64,000 nucleotides of DNA, taken from the NCBI RefSeq assembly GCF_019704555.1, contig NZ_AP024745.1:9060501-9124500 (forward strand). Direction: 5' to 3'. Source of the stretch: Actinoplanes sp. L3-i22. Lineage in GTDB: Bacteria > Actinomycetota > Actinomycetes > Mycobacteriales > Micromonosporaceae. The translations under genes and the position numbers were made by a program. Below, piece by piece: positions 45,592-54,592 of the stretch (within the stretch, counting starts at the first letter, position 1; every line of letters begins with the position of its first letter). Below the pieces are notes generated by a model. The model was not told where the DNA came from. It made no database searches and saw only the letters and a list, made by a program, of their open reading frames with translations.

Positions 45592-46328
45592 AGCAGCGCC
45601 CAGTCCAGCTCGGCGAACAGCTCTTCCGGTACGGAATCGGTCAGCCGTCGCCAGTAGCCGCGCCCGCAGCGCCACGCCGCTTCGATCCCCGCCCGCAGCG
45701 AGTCGGCGTCCGCCGTGGCCGTGGCCCGGTGCAGTGCCGCGACCACCTCGGCCGGCAGATCGGTCTCGGCGGCCCGGGACGGGGTCAGCCAGTGCTGGGT
45801 GCGCCCCTCGGCGAGCCGGGCCATCCACAGCAGATGCCGTTGCACCTGTGCCATCGCGTCGACCGCGCGCAGCAGCTCACCGCGGGTGGCGACCCGATGC
45901 GCGAGCAGCAGCCAGTTCGCGAACCGCCCGCAGATCGCCGCGCCGTCGGTCTCCACCGCCGGCGCCGGCACCTCGAGAGCGGCCCGCAGCGCGCCGTCGC
46001 GGTCCACGAGCAGTTCGATGTCGCGTGCCGGCCAGTTCCCCACGTCGGCGATGTCCGCCACGGTGGCGAAGTGGAACTCTCCCCGGATCAGTCCCGGAAA
46101 GAACGCCACCTGCGCCCCGAACTCATTTATCGCGACATATCCGGTATTGCCGATCTGTCGCAGCCACTCGCCGGGCGCGACCGCCGCGTCGAAGAACAGC
46201 CAGAACTCGATGTCACTGTGTTCGTCCGCCTCCCCGGTCACGAACGAGCCGTACATCAACGCGGCGGCCAGCCGATCATCCGCCGCACACAGCTCACGGA
46301 CCCGCTCGATCAGCCGCCGCTGGATCAC
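45585..46328 (-). CDS. lincosamide nucleotidyltransferase-like protein (Lnu(B/F) family)
   Basis: 247 residues. The nucleotidyltransferase signature is AALMYGSFVTGEADEHSDIEF, with G-S then S-D-x-E carrying the metal ligands, and the region YVAINEFGAQVAFFPGLIRGEFHF is typical of Lnu(B/F) enzymes that adenylylate lincomycin and clindamycin. Homology suggests, but does not show, drug modification. The GTG start overlaps the stop of the Asp23 gene (GTGA), so it is translated with an envelope-stress-type protein. About 250 residues is close to the family length. Confidence 0.8.
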   Translation of the reverse strand: MIQRRLIERVRELCAADDRLAAALMYGSFVTGEADEHSDIEFWLFFDAAVAPGEWLRQIGNTGYVAINEFGAQVAFFPGLIRGEFHFATVADIADVGNWPARDIELLVDRDGALRAALEVPAPAVETDGAAICGRFANWLLLAHRVATRGELLRAVDAMAQVQRHLLWMARLAEGRTQHWLTPSRAAETDLPAEVVAALHRATATADADSLRAGIEAAWRCGRGYWRRLTDSVPEELFAELDWALLQ

Positions 46329-46792
46329 TCCGGCATCAGGATGTCGTCGACCTTCACGGTGCAGTTGTTGACGTGCACCCCGTACTTCTCGACCGCCTCG
46401 ATCACCCGGCTGCGCACCTCGCCGGTCACCTCCGAGACGACCTCGCCGGCGCGCAGGCAGAGAATCACGGTGATGTCCACATAGGTGCCCTCGACCCGGG
46501 CCGAGACCCCGCGGGTGGCGTCGCCGACCTTGTCCAGGCCGACCTTGTCGAGCACCGAGTTGAAGAACCGGGCCACGTCCCCGCCGAGCTCGGCCACCCC
46601 GGGCACCGAACGCGCCGCGGCCGCCGCCAGCTTCTCCACCACCTCCCGCTCGAAGACGGTGTCCCCTCGGTAGGCGGCCGCCTCGATGACCCCCGCCCCG
46701 CCGTCCTGCGGCGGCACCGGCGTGGCATGCGCCACGGTGGGAAGGAACATCTCCTGCGTACGGTCCGGGTGAAACGCGGACTCGTCGTTCAT
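46325..46792 (-). CDS. Asp23/Gls24 family envelope stress protein
   Basis: 155 residues. After a 35-residue variable tail, the Asp23/Gls24 domain runs from about 40 to 150: VFEREVVEKLAAAAARSVPGVAEL, a typical YVDITVILCLRAG strand and VIEAVEKYGVHVNNCTVKVDDIL. Related proteins sit at the cell membrane and are induced by envelope or alkaline stress. It is first in a two-gene operon with the nucleotidyltransferase. ATG at 46792, with about 425 bases of gene-free DNA upstream. Confidence 0.88.
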   Translation of the reverse strand: MNDESAFHPDRTQEMFLPTVAHATPVPPQDGGAGVIEAAAYRGDTVFEREVVEKLAAAAARSVPGVAELGGDVARFFNSVLDKVGLDKVGDATRGVSARVEGTYVDITVILCLRAGEVVSEVTGEVRSRVIEAVEKYGVHVNNCTVKVDDILMPE

Positions 46793-47063
46793 GTTGCGGA
46801 TCCCTCGAGTCGCATCGACGTGCGTGTCCGGGCGAGCCTACAAGAGATCATCCGCGCCCTCGCGAACACGTCGAAGACCTTCAAGATCTTCATTGCCTAT
46901 GCTGCGGCCAATAACTGATCGTCGCTCCCGCGGGGACCCTTCCGGGCCTCGCAGGGCGCTGCGCGCCCAGAACGCGAGCCCCTCCAGGGCGACGTCCGAG
47001 GGTGGTCGCGGTTTCAAAGGACCCACGCGAGCCGGTTGCCGGGTCAAGGCCCAGCCGCGCCCC

Positions 47064-47096
47064 ACGGTCACGGGTTCGAGTCCCGCCCGGCCCACC
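47064..47096 (+). pseudogene. tRNA 3'-end-like fragment (possible att-site remnant)
   Basis: A T-arm with the consensus loop ttcgagt, stem acggg/cccgc (one mismatch), a 7-base acceptor half ccggccc, discriminator a and cc, then tttt. The matching 5' acceptor (gggccgg), D-arm and anticodon arm are absent upstream, so this is not a complete tRNA gene. It may be a remnant left by an integrated element, or chance. Confidence 0.35.
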
Positions 47097-47105
47097 TTTT
47101 CCTGC

Positions 47106-47140
47106 CTGGGGGCGACCCCCAGACCCCACGTTACGTGGGG
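47106..47140. terminator. two tandem perfect hairpins after the tRNA-like fragment
   Basis: Hairpin 1: ctggggg cga cccccag (47106-47122). Hairpin 2: ccccacg tta cgtgggg (47124-47140). Both have 7-base perfect stems and 3-base loops, one base apart. They lie between convergent-facing units and could terminate transcripts on either strand. Confidence 0.5.
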
Positions 47141-47217
47141 CGCCGTGGGCGGGCCGGTCACGGCCCCCCGTTCGCATGGTGCCAACCTTCGGCCCGCCTT
47201 CACCGGCAGGGCGGCTT

Positions 47218-50200
47218 CTAGCGGGAGCTGCGTTTCAACAGCCCTTCCGGACAGGCGGGTGGGAGGCTGAACCAGAAGGTTGCCCCCTGGCCGTCCGCAC
47301 CCTCGGCCCACGTTTCCCCGCCGTGTCGTTCCACGGCCCGGTGCACGGTGGTCAGCCCGATCCCGGTGCCGGGGTAGTTGTCGGCACTGTGCAGCCGTGC
47401 GAACGGCTGGAACAGCTCAGCGGCTCTGCCAGCCGGGAAGCCGGCGCCGTTGTCGCGGACGAAGAATCCTCGTGACGTCCTACCGATCGCGACGGTGGGC
47501 CACTCGGCGTTGCGGGTGAACTTGACGGCGTTGTTGATCAGGTTCTCCAGGACGACCCGGACCAGGCCCTCGTCGGCGTCGGCGGTCATCGCCTCCTGCA
47601 CGGTGAAGCTGACCTTGGTGTCCGGGTTGCGGCATTCCACGTCGTCGATCACCTGCCGGGCCGTCGCACTGAGATCGAAGGGTGCACGGCGCAGCTGCCC
47701 GCGGCTGGCCCGGGCCAGGACCAGCAGCGAATCGACCAGTTCGCCCATCCGGACCGCGGCGGTTTGGACGCGGCTCAGGCAGCGGCGGCTCTCCGGGCTG
47801 AGCGTGTCCTGCTCGTCCTCGAAGATCTGCTCGGAGTAGCTGCTGATCACCTGGAGCGGCCCGCGCAGATCGTGCGAGACCGAGCCGGAGAAGGCCTCCA
47901 GTTCCCGGTTGCGCCACTCCAACTCCTCGACGAGGGCGGCGCTGGTCGCGGTACGTTCGGCCACCTTACTTTCCAGCGACGCGTAGAGCAGGGCGTTGTC
48001 GACGGACACGGCGAGCTGGCCGGAGATGAGGCGGACGGCATCGAGCCGGTCGACGGTGAACGCGCCGCGAGCGAGCCGGTTCTCCAGCAGCAGCATGGCC
48101 CGCGGCAGCCCTTGGGCGAAGATGGGCACCACCATCAGCGAGCAGCAGGCCAAGCCGGTCAGGTAGGGATCCCGGGCGAAGCGGTCGTCGTGTGCCGCGT
48201 CCTCGACCAGCAGCGGCTCGCGGGTGCGTTCGGCGTAGCGGACCACCGACATCGGTACGAGACCCTCATCGACTGCGACGGTCGCACCGGGGCCGCGGAG
48301 GCACCAGCTGCCGGCGGTGTCGTCGCGGAGCAGGAGCTGGACGCCGGTGGCGCCGGTCATGGCGCTCAGCACCCCGCTGACCTGGGCTCGGATGCGGTCG
48401 AGGTTGGTTTCCGAGCTGAGTGCCTGGGAGGCGTTGAGGACGGCGAGCAGATCGATGGTGTCGGTGGACATGTCACTGTCGCTGCGGCTGGTGTCGTAAC
48501 AGAGGTCCACCTGATGCCCGGTGGGCAGACCGGGGTGGGCCGCGTCGATCTGGCGGACTTTCGCCGTGGCGCCCCAGGCCTCGTAGGCGGCGCGAGCTTC
48601 GGCCATCAGGGTCCGGCCGGTGTGGTCGAGTCCCTGAGCGAGGTGGAACAGGGCGGCGCGTTCGTGGATCAGCGCACGATGCCAGTGGCGTCCGGTCGTC
48701 CCGGCCGCGCGGACCGCCGCGTCGAACGCGGCCGCGGCCGGCCATGCGTCCCCAAGAGCCCACGCCTGCTCGGCCTCGATGAGGTGGGCGAGGTGCGCGA
48801 AGTTGGCGGGCGCGTCCACGGCGCGGGCCACGAACCAGCGGCAGCAGGCAGCGAGGCCGGCGGTGGCCTGCTCGTCCGCCGCTGTGGTCCGGACCTGCTC
48901 GGCGAGGGCGAACCCGCGCAGCAGTTGCGCGATCGCCGTGCAGTAGCCGCCGGAGTTGTCCGGCAGCACGGTGGTCGCCGCCGCGTTGGCGTTGAGCCGT
49001 GACGTGCTCCCGCAGAGGAGTTCGGCGACACCGCGCATCGTGTGGAACGTCAAGGCGCCGATGAGATGCCCGGCCAGCCGGCCGGCGACCGCAGCCTCGT
49101 CGAACGACTCGTCGTCGAAGCAGTCCGGCGCCGCGGTCTCTCCCCGCAGGGCACGGACCAGCTGGCGGATCGACGTCAGCGTGTCGACGACGATCCGGTC
49201 GTCGGTCCGGCTGGTGCACGCGATCGCGGCCTCCAGCTCGGTGAGCAGGCCGGTGAGTGTCGGCGAGCAGTCGACCAGGACGCTGCCGATCGCGACACGG
49301 CAGTAGCTCGCGATGCACGTGTCCCCTACGCGTTGCAGGCCTTCGTGTGCCCGCCGCAGGATGGTGACGGTCTCCTCCAGCGGTTCGAACCAGTGCGCGA
49401 CCCCGGTGCCGAACACCAGGAGCGCGTTCGGGGCGGTGGGGTACCCGCGTGCCTCGGCGACCGTGACAGCGTGCCGCGCCATCGCGTGGCCGCCGTCCCG
49501 GAGCTCGTGCCGCACCGCCTGTTCGATGAAGGCCACGCAGCTGATCGGGACGATCAGGTCGGCGCAGGGTCCGTGTTCGACCCAGAGGCGCCAACCTTCG
49601 AACACCATCCAGCCGTACGTGGCCGGATCGCCGATGTGGGCGACGGGCATCAGGCGGTTCAGCAGCCGGGCGACAGAGAGCACCCGTGAGTCGGTCACGT
49701 CCGGCCGGTCGAGGTCCGCGGCCGGTCCGCCCTCGGCCGCCCAGCGTTCGACGGCGGTCAGGCCGTCGGCGATCCGGGCGTCCATCGTCTCTGCCGTCGG
49801 CTTGGCCAGGCCGAGCCGGCCGAGCAGGTCCAGGCCCAGTGCCATCGCCTCGCTCGCCCGGTCGCGGTTGACCAGGCTGGAAATCTGGGCGTACGCGGCC
49901 GCCGCGAGCGCTTCCGGTCCGGAGCCGCGGCGCTCGATCGAGCGGTAGACCTCGTCCGCCTCCGCCATCCGACCGAGAGCGAACAGGGCGGCATGCCAGT
50001 CGATCTCCAGCCGCATCAGCAACGGTTCGCCGGCCACCGGCTGGTCGCCGCCGGCCAGGGTCAGTGCCGTGGACAGCAGGAGCTCGGCCGTCACCGGGTT
50101 GACCAGTCGCAGAGCCGCCGCCTGGTCACGGAACAGTTCGGCGACCAGCAGCCGCTCATCGCCGCCGGTCACCTCGCCGGCCACCGGCAGGTACTGTTCC

Positions 50201-52299
50201 GCCGCGGCACCCCGGAACCGCGGCGCCGAGGCCAGCCGCCGGGCCAGTGTCAGGTGCAGGCCGGGCCGGGCCGGCGGCGCGAGGTGGAGGAACGCCGCTT
50301 CCTGAACCCGGTCGTGACGGAACCGGACCGAGGGGACGGCGCCGCGTTCCATCAGCAGCAGGCCGTCCTCGAGCGCGGGCCGTAACCCTTCCTCGACGGC
50401 CTCGGCGCGCTGGCCCGCCGCGGCCGCCAGCATGTCGATCGTGATCTCGCTGCCCAGCATCGCCATCATCTCCAGGAGTTCCCGGGTGGGCGGCGGTAGC
50501 GTGTCGATGCGGGCCAGTCCGAGTTCCGGCAGGTCGGCACGGCCGAGATGGCGGCGCACCGCGTCCGCGTCCCACTGCCATCCGTCGCCGCCGGGTACGA
50601 GCAGGCCCTCCCGGCGCAACGAGTTGACCACCTCGACGCAGTCGTAGGGATTGCCACCGGTGCGGGCGGTGAGCACGTCGGCCAAGCCGGCCGCACGGTC
50701 CGGTTCCAGCCGCAACATCTGTGCGAGCAGCGTGCCCAGGTCGGCCGGTGGCAGGTTCATCAGCCGGATCCGCTCCGGCCCCGGCCCGTCCGGCGCCCAC
50801 CGGGACAGCAGCGCGGTGAGCGGATGGGCCCCGTCGATCTCGGTCTCCCGGTACGCGCCGACCAGCAGGAGTCCCCTCATCTGTGCATCGGTGAGAACCG
50901 CGTCGACCAGGCCGATCTGCGTGGCCCCCGCCCATTGCAGGTCGTCGAGGACCAGCACCAGCGGCTGTTCCGGCGAGGCGACGACGCGCAGCACGTCGAG
51001 CCCGACCCGCACCAGTCGTCGTTCGACGGTCATCGGGTCCGGCGGCGTCAGGTCCGGCATCACATCCATCAGCACCGCGAATTCCGGCACGATCGCCGCG
51101 GCCAGGCCGGTGTTGACGCCCAACGCGTCGTGCAGGCGCTTCCGCAGGGCCGCCACGGCTTCCTCCGGCTCGGCCAGCAGGAGGCGGCACAACGCGCGCA
51201 GGGCCTGGCGTACCGCGTCGGAGTTCAGTTCTCGCCGGTACTGGTCGCATTTTCCCGTCACCAGCCAGCCGCCGCGCCCGGTCACGTACGGCCGCAACTC
51301 GTCGATCAGGCTGGACTTGCCGACCCCGGGGCCGCCGCTGACCAGCACGCCACGTCCCCGGCCGGCCATCATCTCGTCGAACGCGGCCCGCAATCGGGCG
51401 ATTTCGGCGTTCCGGCCGACCGGCCGCGACGGCGGAGCCAGCCGGATCGGGAAGTCCCGTTCACCGAGCGGGAAGACGGCCGGCCCGGCATTGCGCAGGC
51501 CGTCACGCAGCCGCAGCAGGTCATGGGCGAGACCGTCGGCGCTCTGGTACCGCTGGTCCGGCTCCTTCTCCAGCAGTCGCAGAACGATGTCGGACAGCAG
51601 CCGTGGCATCAGGGGGTTCACCTCGGCCGGCGGGGCCGGCACGCGGGCCAGGTGGTCGTGGGTCAGCCGCAGCGGGTCACCGGCCCCGAACGGCGGCCCA
51701 CCGGTCAGCGTCTCGTACAACGTGGCGCCGAACCCGTACAGGTCGGCGCGGTGGTCCACCGACCGGGCGGTGCGCCCGGTCTGCTCCGGCGCCAGATACG
51801 CCAGCGTGCCCACGATCTGGTTCTGGTGGGTGAAGGCCGGCCGTTCCTCGGCGAAGGTCGTCGCCAGGTCGAAATCGATCAGCGCCGGATGTCGTGGCGT
51901 TCCGGACAGCAACACGTTCGACGGGGTGATGTCCCGGTGCACGACACCCCGGCGGTGCACGGACGCGAGGACGCCGGCCAGTTCCGCGGCGAGGTCCACG
52001 GCCTCCGCCGGATCGAGCGGTCCCGCGGCGAGAACGGCGTCGAGGCTGACACCGGACGTGTCCGTCGACACGATTGCCTCGTCACTGTCGTGGTGTACCA
52101 ACTCGGGTACACCCTGGACGCCGGCCAGCCGCTCCAGGATCGCCTGCTCGTGACGGTACCGCCCCGCCGCCTGGACGCCGAAAGCCTCCTTGCGGATCAC
52201 CGCCCCGGCATCCGATCGCACCCGGGTCACCCGCGTGCGGTCGCTCTCGTGCAGCACCTCCTCGGCGGCGTAGACAGCCGAGGTCTCACCCGTCGCCAT
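47218..52299 (-). CDS. trifunctional Ser/Thr kinase - ATPase - GAF - sensor histidine kinase
   Basis: 1693 residues. Residues 10 to 275: protein kinase lobe with VVHRDITPSNVLL and LIDFDLAT, where DFD replaces DFG; the glycine-rich loop is weak. Residues 290 to 600: AAA ATPase with VSGGPGVGKSSLI and VLVLDDLQWAG. A TPR-like helical middle runs to about 1260. GAF domain at 1285 to 1440. Histidine kinase: VSHDLRGPLQVI (His box, about 1470), NLINNAVKF, DNGAGF and GTGIGL. No membrane segment. Such proteins act as cytosolic signalling hubs; no response regulator gene is adjacent, so the partner is unknown. Confidence 0.93.
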   Translation of the reverse strand: MATGETSAVYAAEEVLHESDRTRVTRVRSDAGAVIRKEAFGVQAAGRYRHEQAILERLAGVQGVPELVHHDSDEAIVSTDTSGVSLDAVLAAGPLDPAEAVDLAAELAGVLASVHRRGVVHRDITPSNVLLSGTPRHPALIDFDLATTFAEERPAFTHQNQIVGTLAYLAPEQTGRTARSVDHRADLYGFGATLYETLTGGPPFGAGDPLRLTHDHLARVPAPPAEVNPLMPRLLSDIVLRLLEKEPDQRYQSADGLAHDLLRLRDGLRNAGPAVFPLGERDFPIRLAPPSRPVGRNAEIARLRAAFDEMMAGRGRGVLVSGGPGVGKSSLIDELRPYVTGRGGWLVTGKCDQYRRELNSDAVRQALRALCRLLLAEPEEAVAALRKRLHDALGVNTGLAAAIVPEFAVLMDVMPDLTPPDPMTVERRLVRVGLDVLRVVASPEQPLVLVLDDLQWAGATQIGLVDAVLTDAQMRGLLLVGAYRETEIDGAHPLTALLSRWAPDGPGPERIRLMNLPPADLGTLLAQMLRLEPDRAAGLADVLTARTGGNPYDCVEVVNSLRREGLLVPGGDGWQWDADAVRRHLGRADLPELGLARIDTLPPPTRELLEMMAMLGSEITIDMLAAAAGQRAEAVEEGLRPALEDGLLLMERGAVPSVRFRHDRVQEAAFLHLAPPARPGLHLTLARRLASAPRFRGAAAEQYLPVAGEVTGGDERLLVAELFRDQAAALRLVNPVTAELLLSTALTLAGGDQPVAGEPLLMRLEIDWHAALFALGRMAEADEVYRSIERRGSGPEALAAAAYAQISSLVNRDRASEAMALGLDLLGRLGLAKPTAETMDARIADGLTAVERWAAEGGPAADLDRPDVTDSRVLSVARLLNRLMPVAHIGDPATYGWMVFEGWRLWVEHGPCADLIVPISCVAFIEQAVRHELRDGGHAMARHAVTVAEARGYPTAPNALLVFGTGVAHWFEPLEETVTILRRAHEGLQRVGDTCIASYCRVAIGSVLVDCSPTLTGLLTELEAAIACTSRTDDRIVVDTLTSIRQLVRALRGETAAPDCFDDESFDEAAVAGRLAGHLIGALTFHTMRGVAELLCGSTSRLNANAAATTVLPDNSGGYCTAIAQLLRGFALAEQVRTTAADEQATAGLAACCRWFVARAVDAPANFAHLAHLIEAEQAWALGDAWPAAAAFDAAVRAAGTTGRHWHRALIHERAALFHLAQGLDHTGRTLMAEARAAYEAWGATAKVRQIDAAHPGLPTGHQVDLCYDTSRSDSDMSTDTIDLLAVLNASQALSSETNLDRIRAQVSGVLSAMTGATGVQLLLRDDTAGSWCLRGPGATVAVDEGLVPMSVVRYAERTREPLLVEDAAHDDRFARDPYLTGLACCSLMVVPIFAQGLPRAMLLLENRLARGAFTVDRLDAVRLISGQLAVSVDNALLYASLESKVAERTATSAALVEELEWRNRELEAFSGSVSHDLRGPLQVISSYSEQIFEDEQDTLSPESRRCLSRVQTAAVRMGELVDSLLVLARASRGQLRRAPFDLSATARQVIDDVECRNPDTKVSFTVQEAMTADADEGLVRVVLENLINNAVKFTRNAEWPTVAIGRTSRGFFVRDNGAGFPAGRAAELFQPFARLHSADNYPGTGIGLTTVHRAVERHGGETWAEGADGQGATFWFSLPPACPEGLLKRSSR

Positions 52300-52899
52300 C
52301 CGTCGCCCCCCAAAAACCCGGTTCGCTGGTCTCCGCCATGTCCCAGGTGCCGTGCCAGGCCGGTGGACACGGCACTTCCTTGATCATTCCTCTTGGTAAA
52401 GAGCAACTTCGGATTTCGCCAAGGCCCGGCAGAACGGACGATCGGCGACTAGCCTGACTTTCCCCGGCGCACAGCGAGAGATGACCACACCTCCCCTGGC
52501 CACGGATGGACATCTCCGGGGATGGCTACGGCGGGAAGAGGGCGGCCGCTTTGCTGCCACGTGAGCTGATCAAACGTCCCTGTAGTGGTGCGCCCGAGGC
52601 GACGGTGGGATGGTTCGCATGGTGCAACGTCCGGCCCACCAGCAGGTTGACCTGCTTGGACGTCTAGTTCGGTTGGAGTATTGCGCGAACCGTCTGCGAA
52701 TCATCGACAGCGCTGGCGCACGTAGCGGCGGTCTGGCCTTTGCCGGCCGCCGCCCAGTGTCCGACGTGGCAGCGAATCGGGTGGCTCGTACCAGCCGACT
52801 AGCGGACTGGAGGAGAATCGGACTTCGACGTCTGCGCAGTTGGAGGGGCGCTCAGCGCCTTGTCAGCGGCGTGAGGTCCACTTCGATGTCGTGTCCGCT
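52300..52899. other. intergenic region, no convincing gene
   Basis: 600 bases upstream of the kinase gene and beyond the 3' end of the alcohol dehydrogenase gene. Base composition and codon-position pattern differ from the neighbouring genes. A 97-codon frame at 52610 is not supported. Apart from one inverted repeat, I see nothing definite. Confidence 0.5.
52347..52375. promoter_or_regulatory. inverted repeat upstream of the large kinase gene
   Basis: Perfect 8-base arms gtgccgtg/cacggcac around 13 bases, 48 to 76 bases before the kinase ATG. Could be an operator or a leader hairpin. Confidence 0.35.
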
Positions 52900-53949
52900 C
52901 TAACGACTGTTGAAAGTGAGCACCGGTTTGATCGTGTGGCCGGCCAGCATGTCGGTGGCGGCCTGCTCGATGTCGGCGAACGGGTAGGTGGTGATCAGCT
53001 TCTCCAGCGGGAAACGGCCCGCCCGGTGCAGGTCGATCAGGTGGGGCAGGAAGTCGGCCGGACTGGCGTCGCCCTCGATCACGCCGCGGATCCGGAGGCC
53101 GCCGGCCATGACGGTCATGATGTCGAACGAGGCCGCACCGCCCATGCCGACCAGGGCCAGGGTGCCCCGCCGGCGCAACGACGCGAGCGCGGCCTCGATC
53201 GCGTCCGACCGGCCGGTCGTGTCCAGCGCGTGATGAGCGCTCGGCAGCGGGGCGCCGGGTTCGACGGCGTCGGCCGCGCCCAGGGACAGGGCCAGTTCCC
53301 GGCGCGCGGGCCGGGGTTCCACGACGGTCACCACGCACGAGCGGGTGAGCGCGGCCAGCAGCGCGCTGAGCCCGACTCCCCCGCCGCCGAAGATCAGGAT
53401 GCGGTCACCCGGGGCGGGGTCGAGCACGTTGAGAACCGTCCCGGCTCCGGTCTGGACGCCACAGCCGAGCGGCGCGGCCAGCTCGGCGGGGAGGTCGGCG
53501 GGGATCGGGACGGTGTTCGTCTCGTACGCAATCGCATGGGTTGAAAAGCTTGATTGCCCGAAAAATCCGGAGAAGACAGGCTGCCCGTCGCGGCTGACCA
53601 GACCGGTGGCGCCGCGCGTGTTCAGCTCGCCGCGCAGGCAGTAGGCCGGCTGCCCGAGCCGGCACTCGGAACAGGCCCCGCAGCTGCGAAAACTCAGGCA
53701 CACCCGGTCCCCCACGGCGACCGTCGTGACCCCGGATCCGACCGCCGCCACCACCCCGGCGCCCTCGTGACCGAAGATCATCGGCAGCCGCGCGGCCGGC
53801 CACCGCCCGCGCATCGCCAGGTCGGTGTGGCAGATCCCGGCCGCCTCGATCCGCACCAGGATCTCCCCGTCGCCCGGCCCGGCGAGCTCAACGTCCCGCG
53901 GCACGAACGGCCCACCGGCCGCCTCGACGAGCGCCGCCCGAATCCGCAC
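52900..53949 (-). CDS. zinc-dependent NAD(P) alcohol dehydrogenase (aryl-alcohol type)
   Basis: 349 residues. Catalytic zinc ligands in GICHTD and GHEGAGVV, structural zinc in SCGACSECRLGQPAYC (four Cys), and the cofactor fold LIFGGGGVGLSALLA at about residue 180. This is the medium-chain dehydrogenase layout, closest in flavour to aryl- or benzyl-alcohol dehydrogenases; the substrate is not certain. The GTG at 53949 lies 4 bases after the stop of the DUF4334 gene, so they form a unit; a longer start at 53997 would overlap that gene by 44 bases. Confidence 0.9.
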   Translation of the reverse strand: MRIRAALVEAAGGPFVPRDVELAGPGDGEILVRIEAAGICHTDLAMRGRWPAARLPMIFGHEGAGVVAAVGSGVTTVAVGDRVCLSFRSCGACSECRLGQPAYCLRGELNTRGATGLVSRDGQPVFSGFFGQSSFSTHAIAYETNTVPIPADLPAELAAPLGCGVQTGAGTVLNVLDPAPGDRILIFGGGGVGLSALLAALTRSCVVTVVEPRPARRELALSLGAADAVEPGAPLPSAHHALDTTGRSDAIEAALASLRRRGTLALVGMGGAASFDIMTVMAGGLRIRGVIEGDASPADFLPHLIDLHRAGRFPLEKLITTYPFADIEQAATDMLAGHTIKPVLTFNSR

Positions 53950-53953
53950 CGGC

Positions 53954-54412
53954 TCAGTCCCGCTCGAGCCGGAACCAGTAGTGCCGGCCCTGATCACGGA
54001 CCCCCTTGCCGTTCATCACCCCGAGCAGCGTGTCCGCCCCGGCCCACTTGAAGTGGTCGAACACCGGCTGCCCGTCGTAGACCATGGTCGCCGTCGACTC
54101 CCCGCGGAACTCCACGCTCCACAGGCTCGCCCCGCCCTTGGCCAGCTCCACGTTGTCGTAGAGGCGCCCGTCGGCGCCCCGGCACACGATCGGCGCCACC
54201 TCGGTCAGCGAGGTGAACCGCTTGCCGTACCACCCGACCCGGCCCAGCGTCCCCTCGAACCGGTGCCCGGTGATCAGCTCGGCACCCCGCCACAACCCGA
54301 GCATCTCCACCGGCCGCACCACCGGCAGCGCCGCCCAGATCTCGTCCAGCTCCGCAGTGTCGAACTTGTTCTCACCGGCCAGCCGACCCCGCGCCACATC
54401 AGCATCCATCAC
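53954..54412 (-). CDS. GXWXG/DUF4334 domain protein
   Basis: 152 residues. The first half carries the GXWXG signature as LGLWRGAELITGH followed by WYGKRF, and the second half fits DUF4334 (DNVELAKGGASLWSVEF, VFDHFKWAGADTLLGVMNGK, ending GRHYWFRLERD). Function of the family is not established; a small-ligand-binding barrel is likely. It is the first gene of a two-gene operon with the alcohol dehydrogenase, so a role with the same aldehyde or alcohol is plausible. Two ATG codons in a row open the frame; either could be used. Confidence 0.85.
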   Translation of the reverse strand: MMDADVARGRLAGENKFDTAELDEIWAALPVVRPVEMLGLWRGAELITGHRFEGTLGRVGWYGKRFTSLTEVAPIVCRGADGRLYDNVELAKGGASLWSVEFRGESTATMVYDGQPVFDHFKWAGADTLLGVMNGKGVRDQGRHYWFRLERD

Positions 54413-54524
54413 CGCACTCTAGCTGCCCGGACAGAAGATCGGGGAATCACTTCCCGGCTTCGGTCAGTCAGCAAGCAGCCATGTCCACATTGGGCAAGAT
54501 CATTGGGCGCAATCTCACAGTAAA

Positions 54525-54554
54525 TTGACGTTAATATATATTCAACCTCATACT
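54525..54554 (+). promoter_or_regulatory. sigma-70-type promoter of the phospholipase D-like gene
   Basis: TTGACG (54525-54530), an 18-base AT-rich spacer, and CATACT (54549-54554), about 38 bases before the ATG. GGGAGG forms the ribosome site at 54581. Confidence 0.55.
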
Positions 54555-54592
54555 CCCCGTTCCGACATGAACGTGACACGGGGAGGCATTTC

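Larger units (their letters stand above)
46793..47217. other. intergenic region with tRNA-like fragment and hairpins
   Basis: 425 bases without a credible coding sequence. It contains a promoter side for the Asp23 gene, then a tRNA 3'-end-like fragment and two perfect hairpins, and ends at the stop codon of the large kinase gene. No integrase or direct repeat partner was seen. Confidence 0.5.

Noticed and set aside
47001..47096. Complete tRNA gene
   Set aside because: The 3' part fits, but no 5' acceptor, D-arm or anticodon arm can be paired in the preceding 80 bases.
52610..52903. A 97-residue plus-strand frame
   Set aside because: No ribosome site, no known motif, ends against the dehydrogenase gene; its composition does not stand out from non-coding DNA around it.
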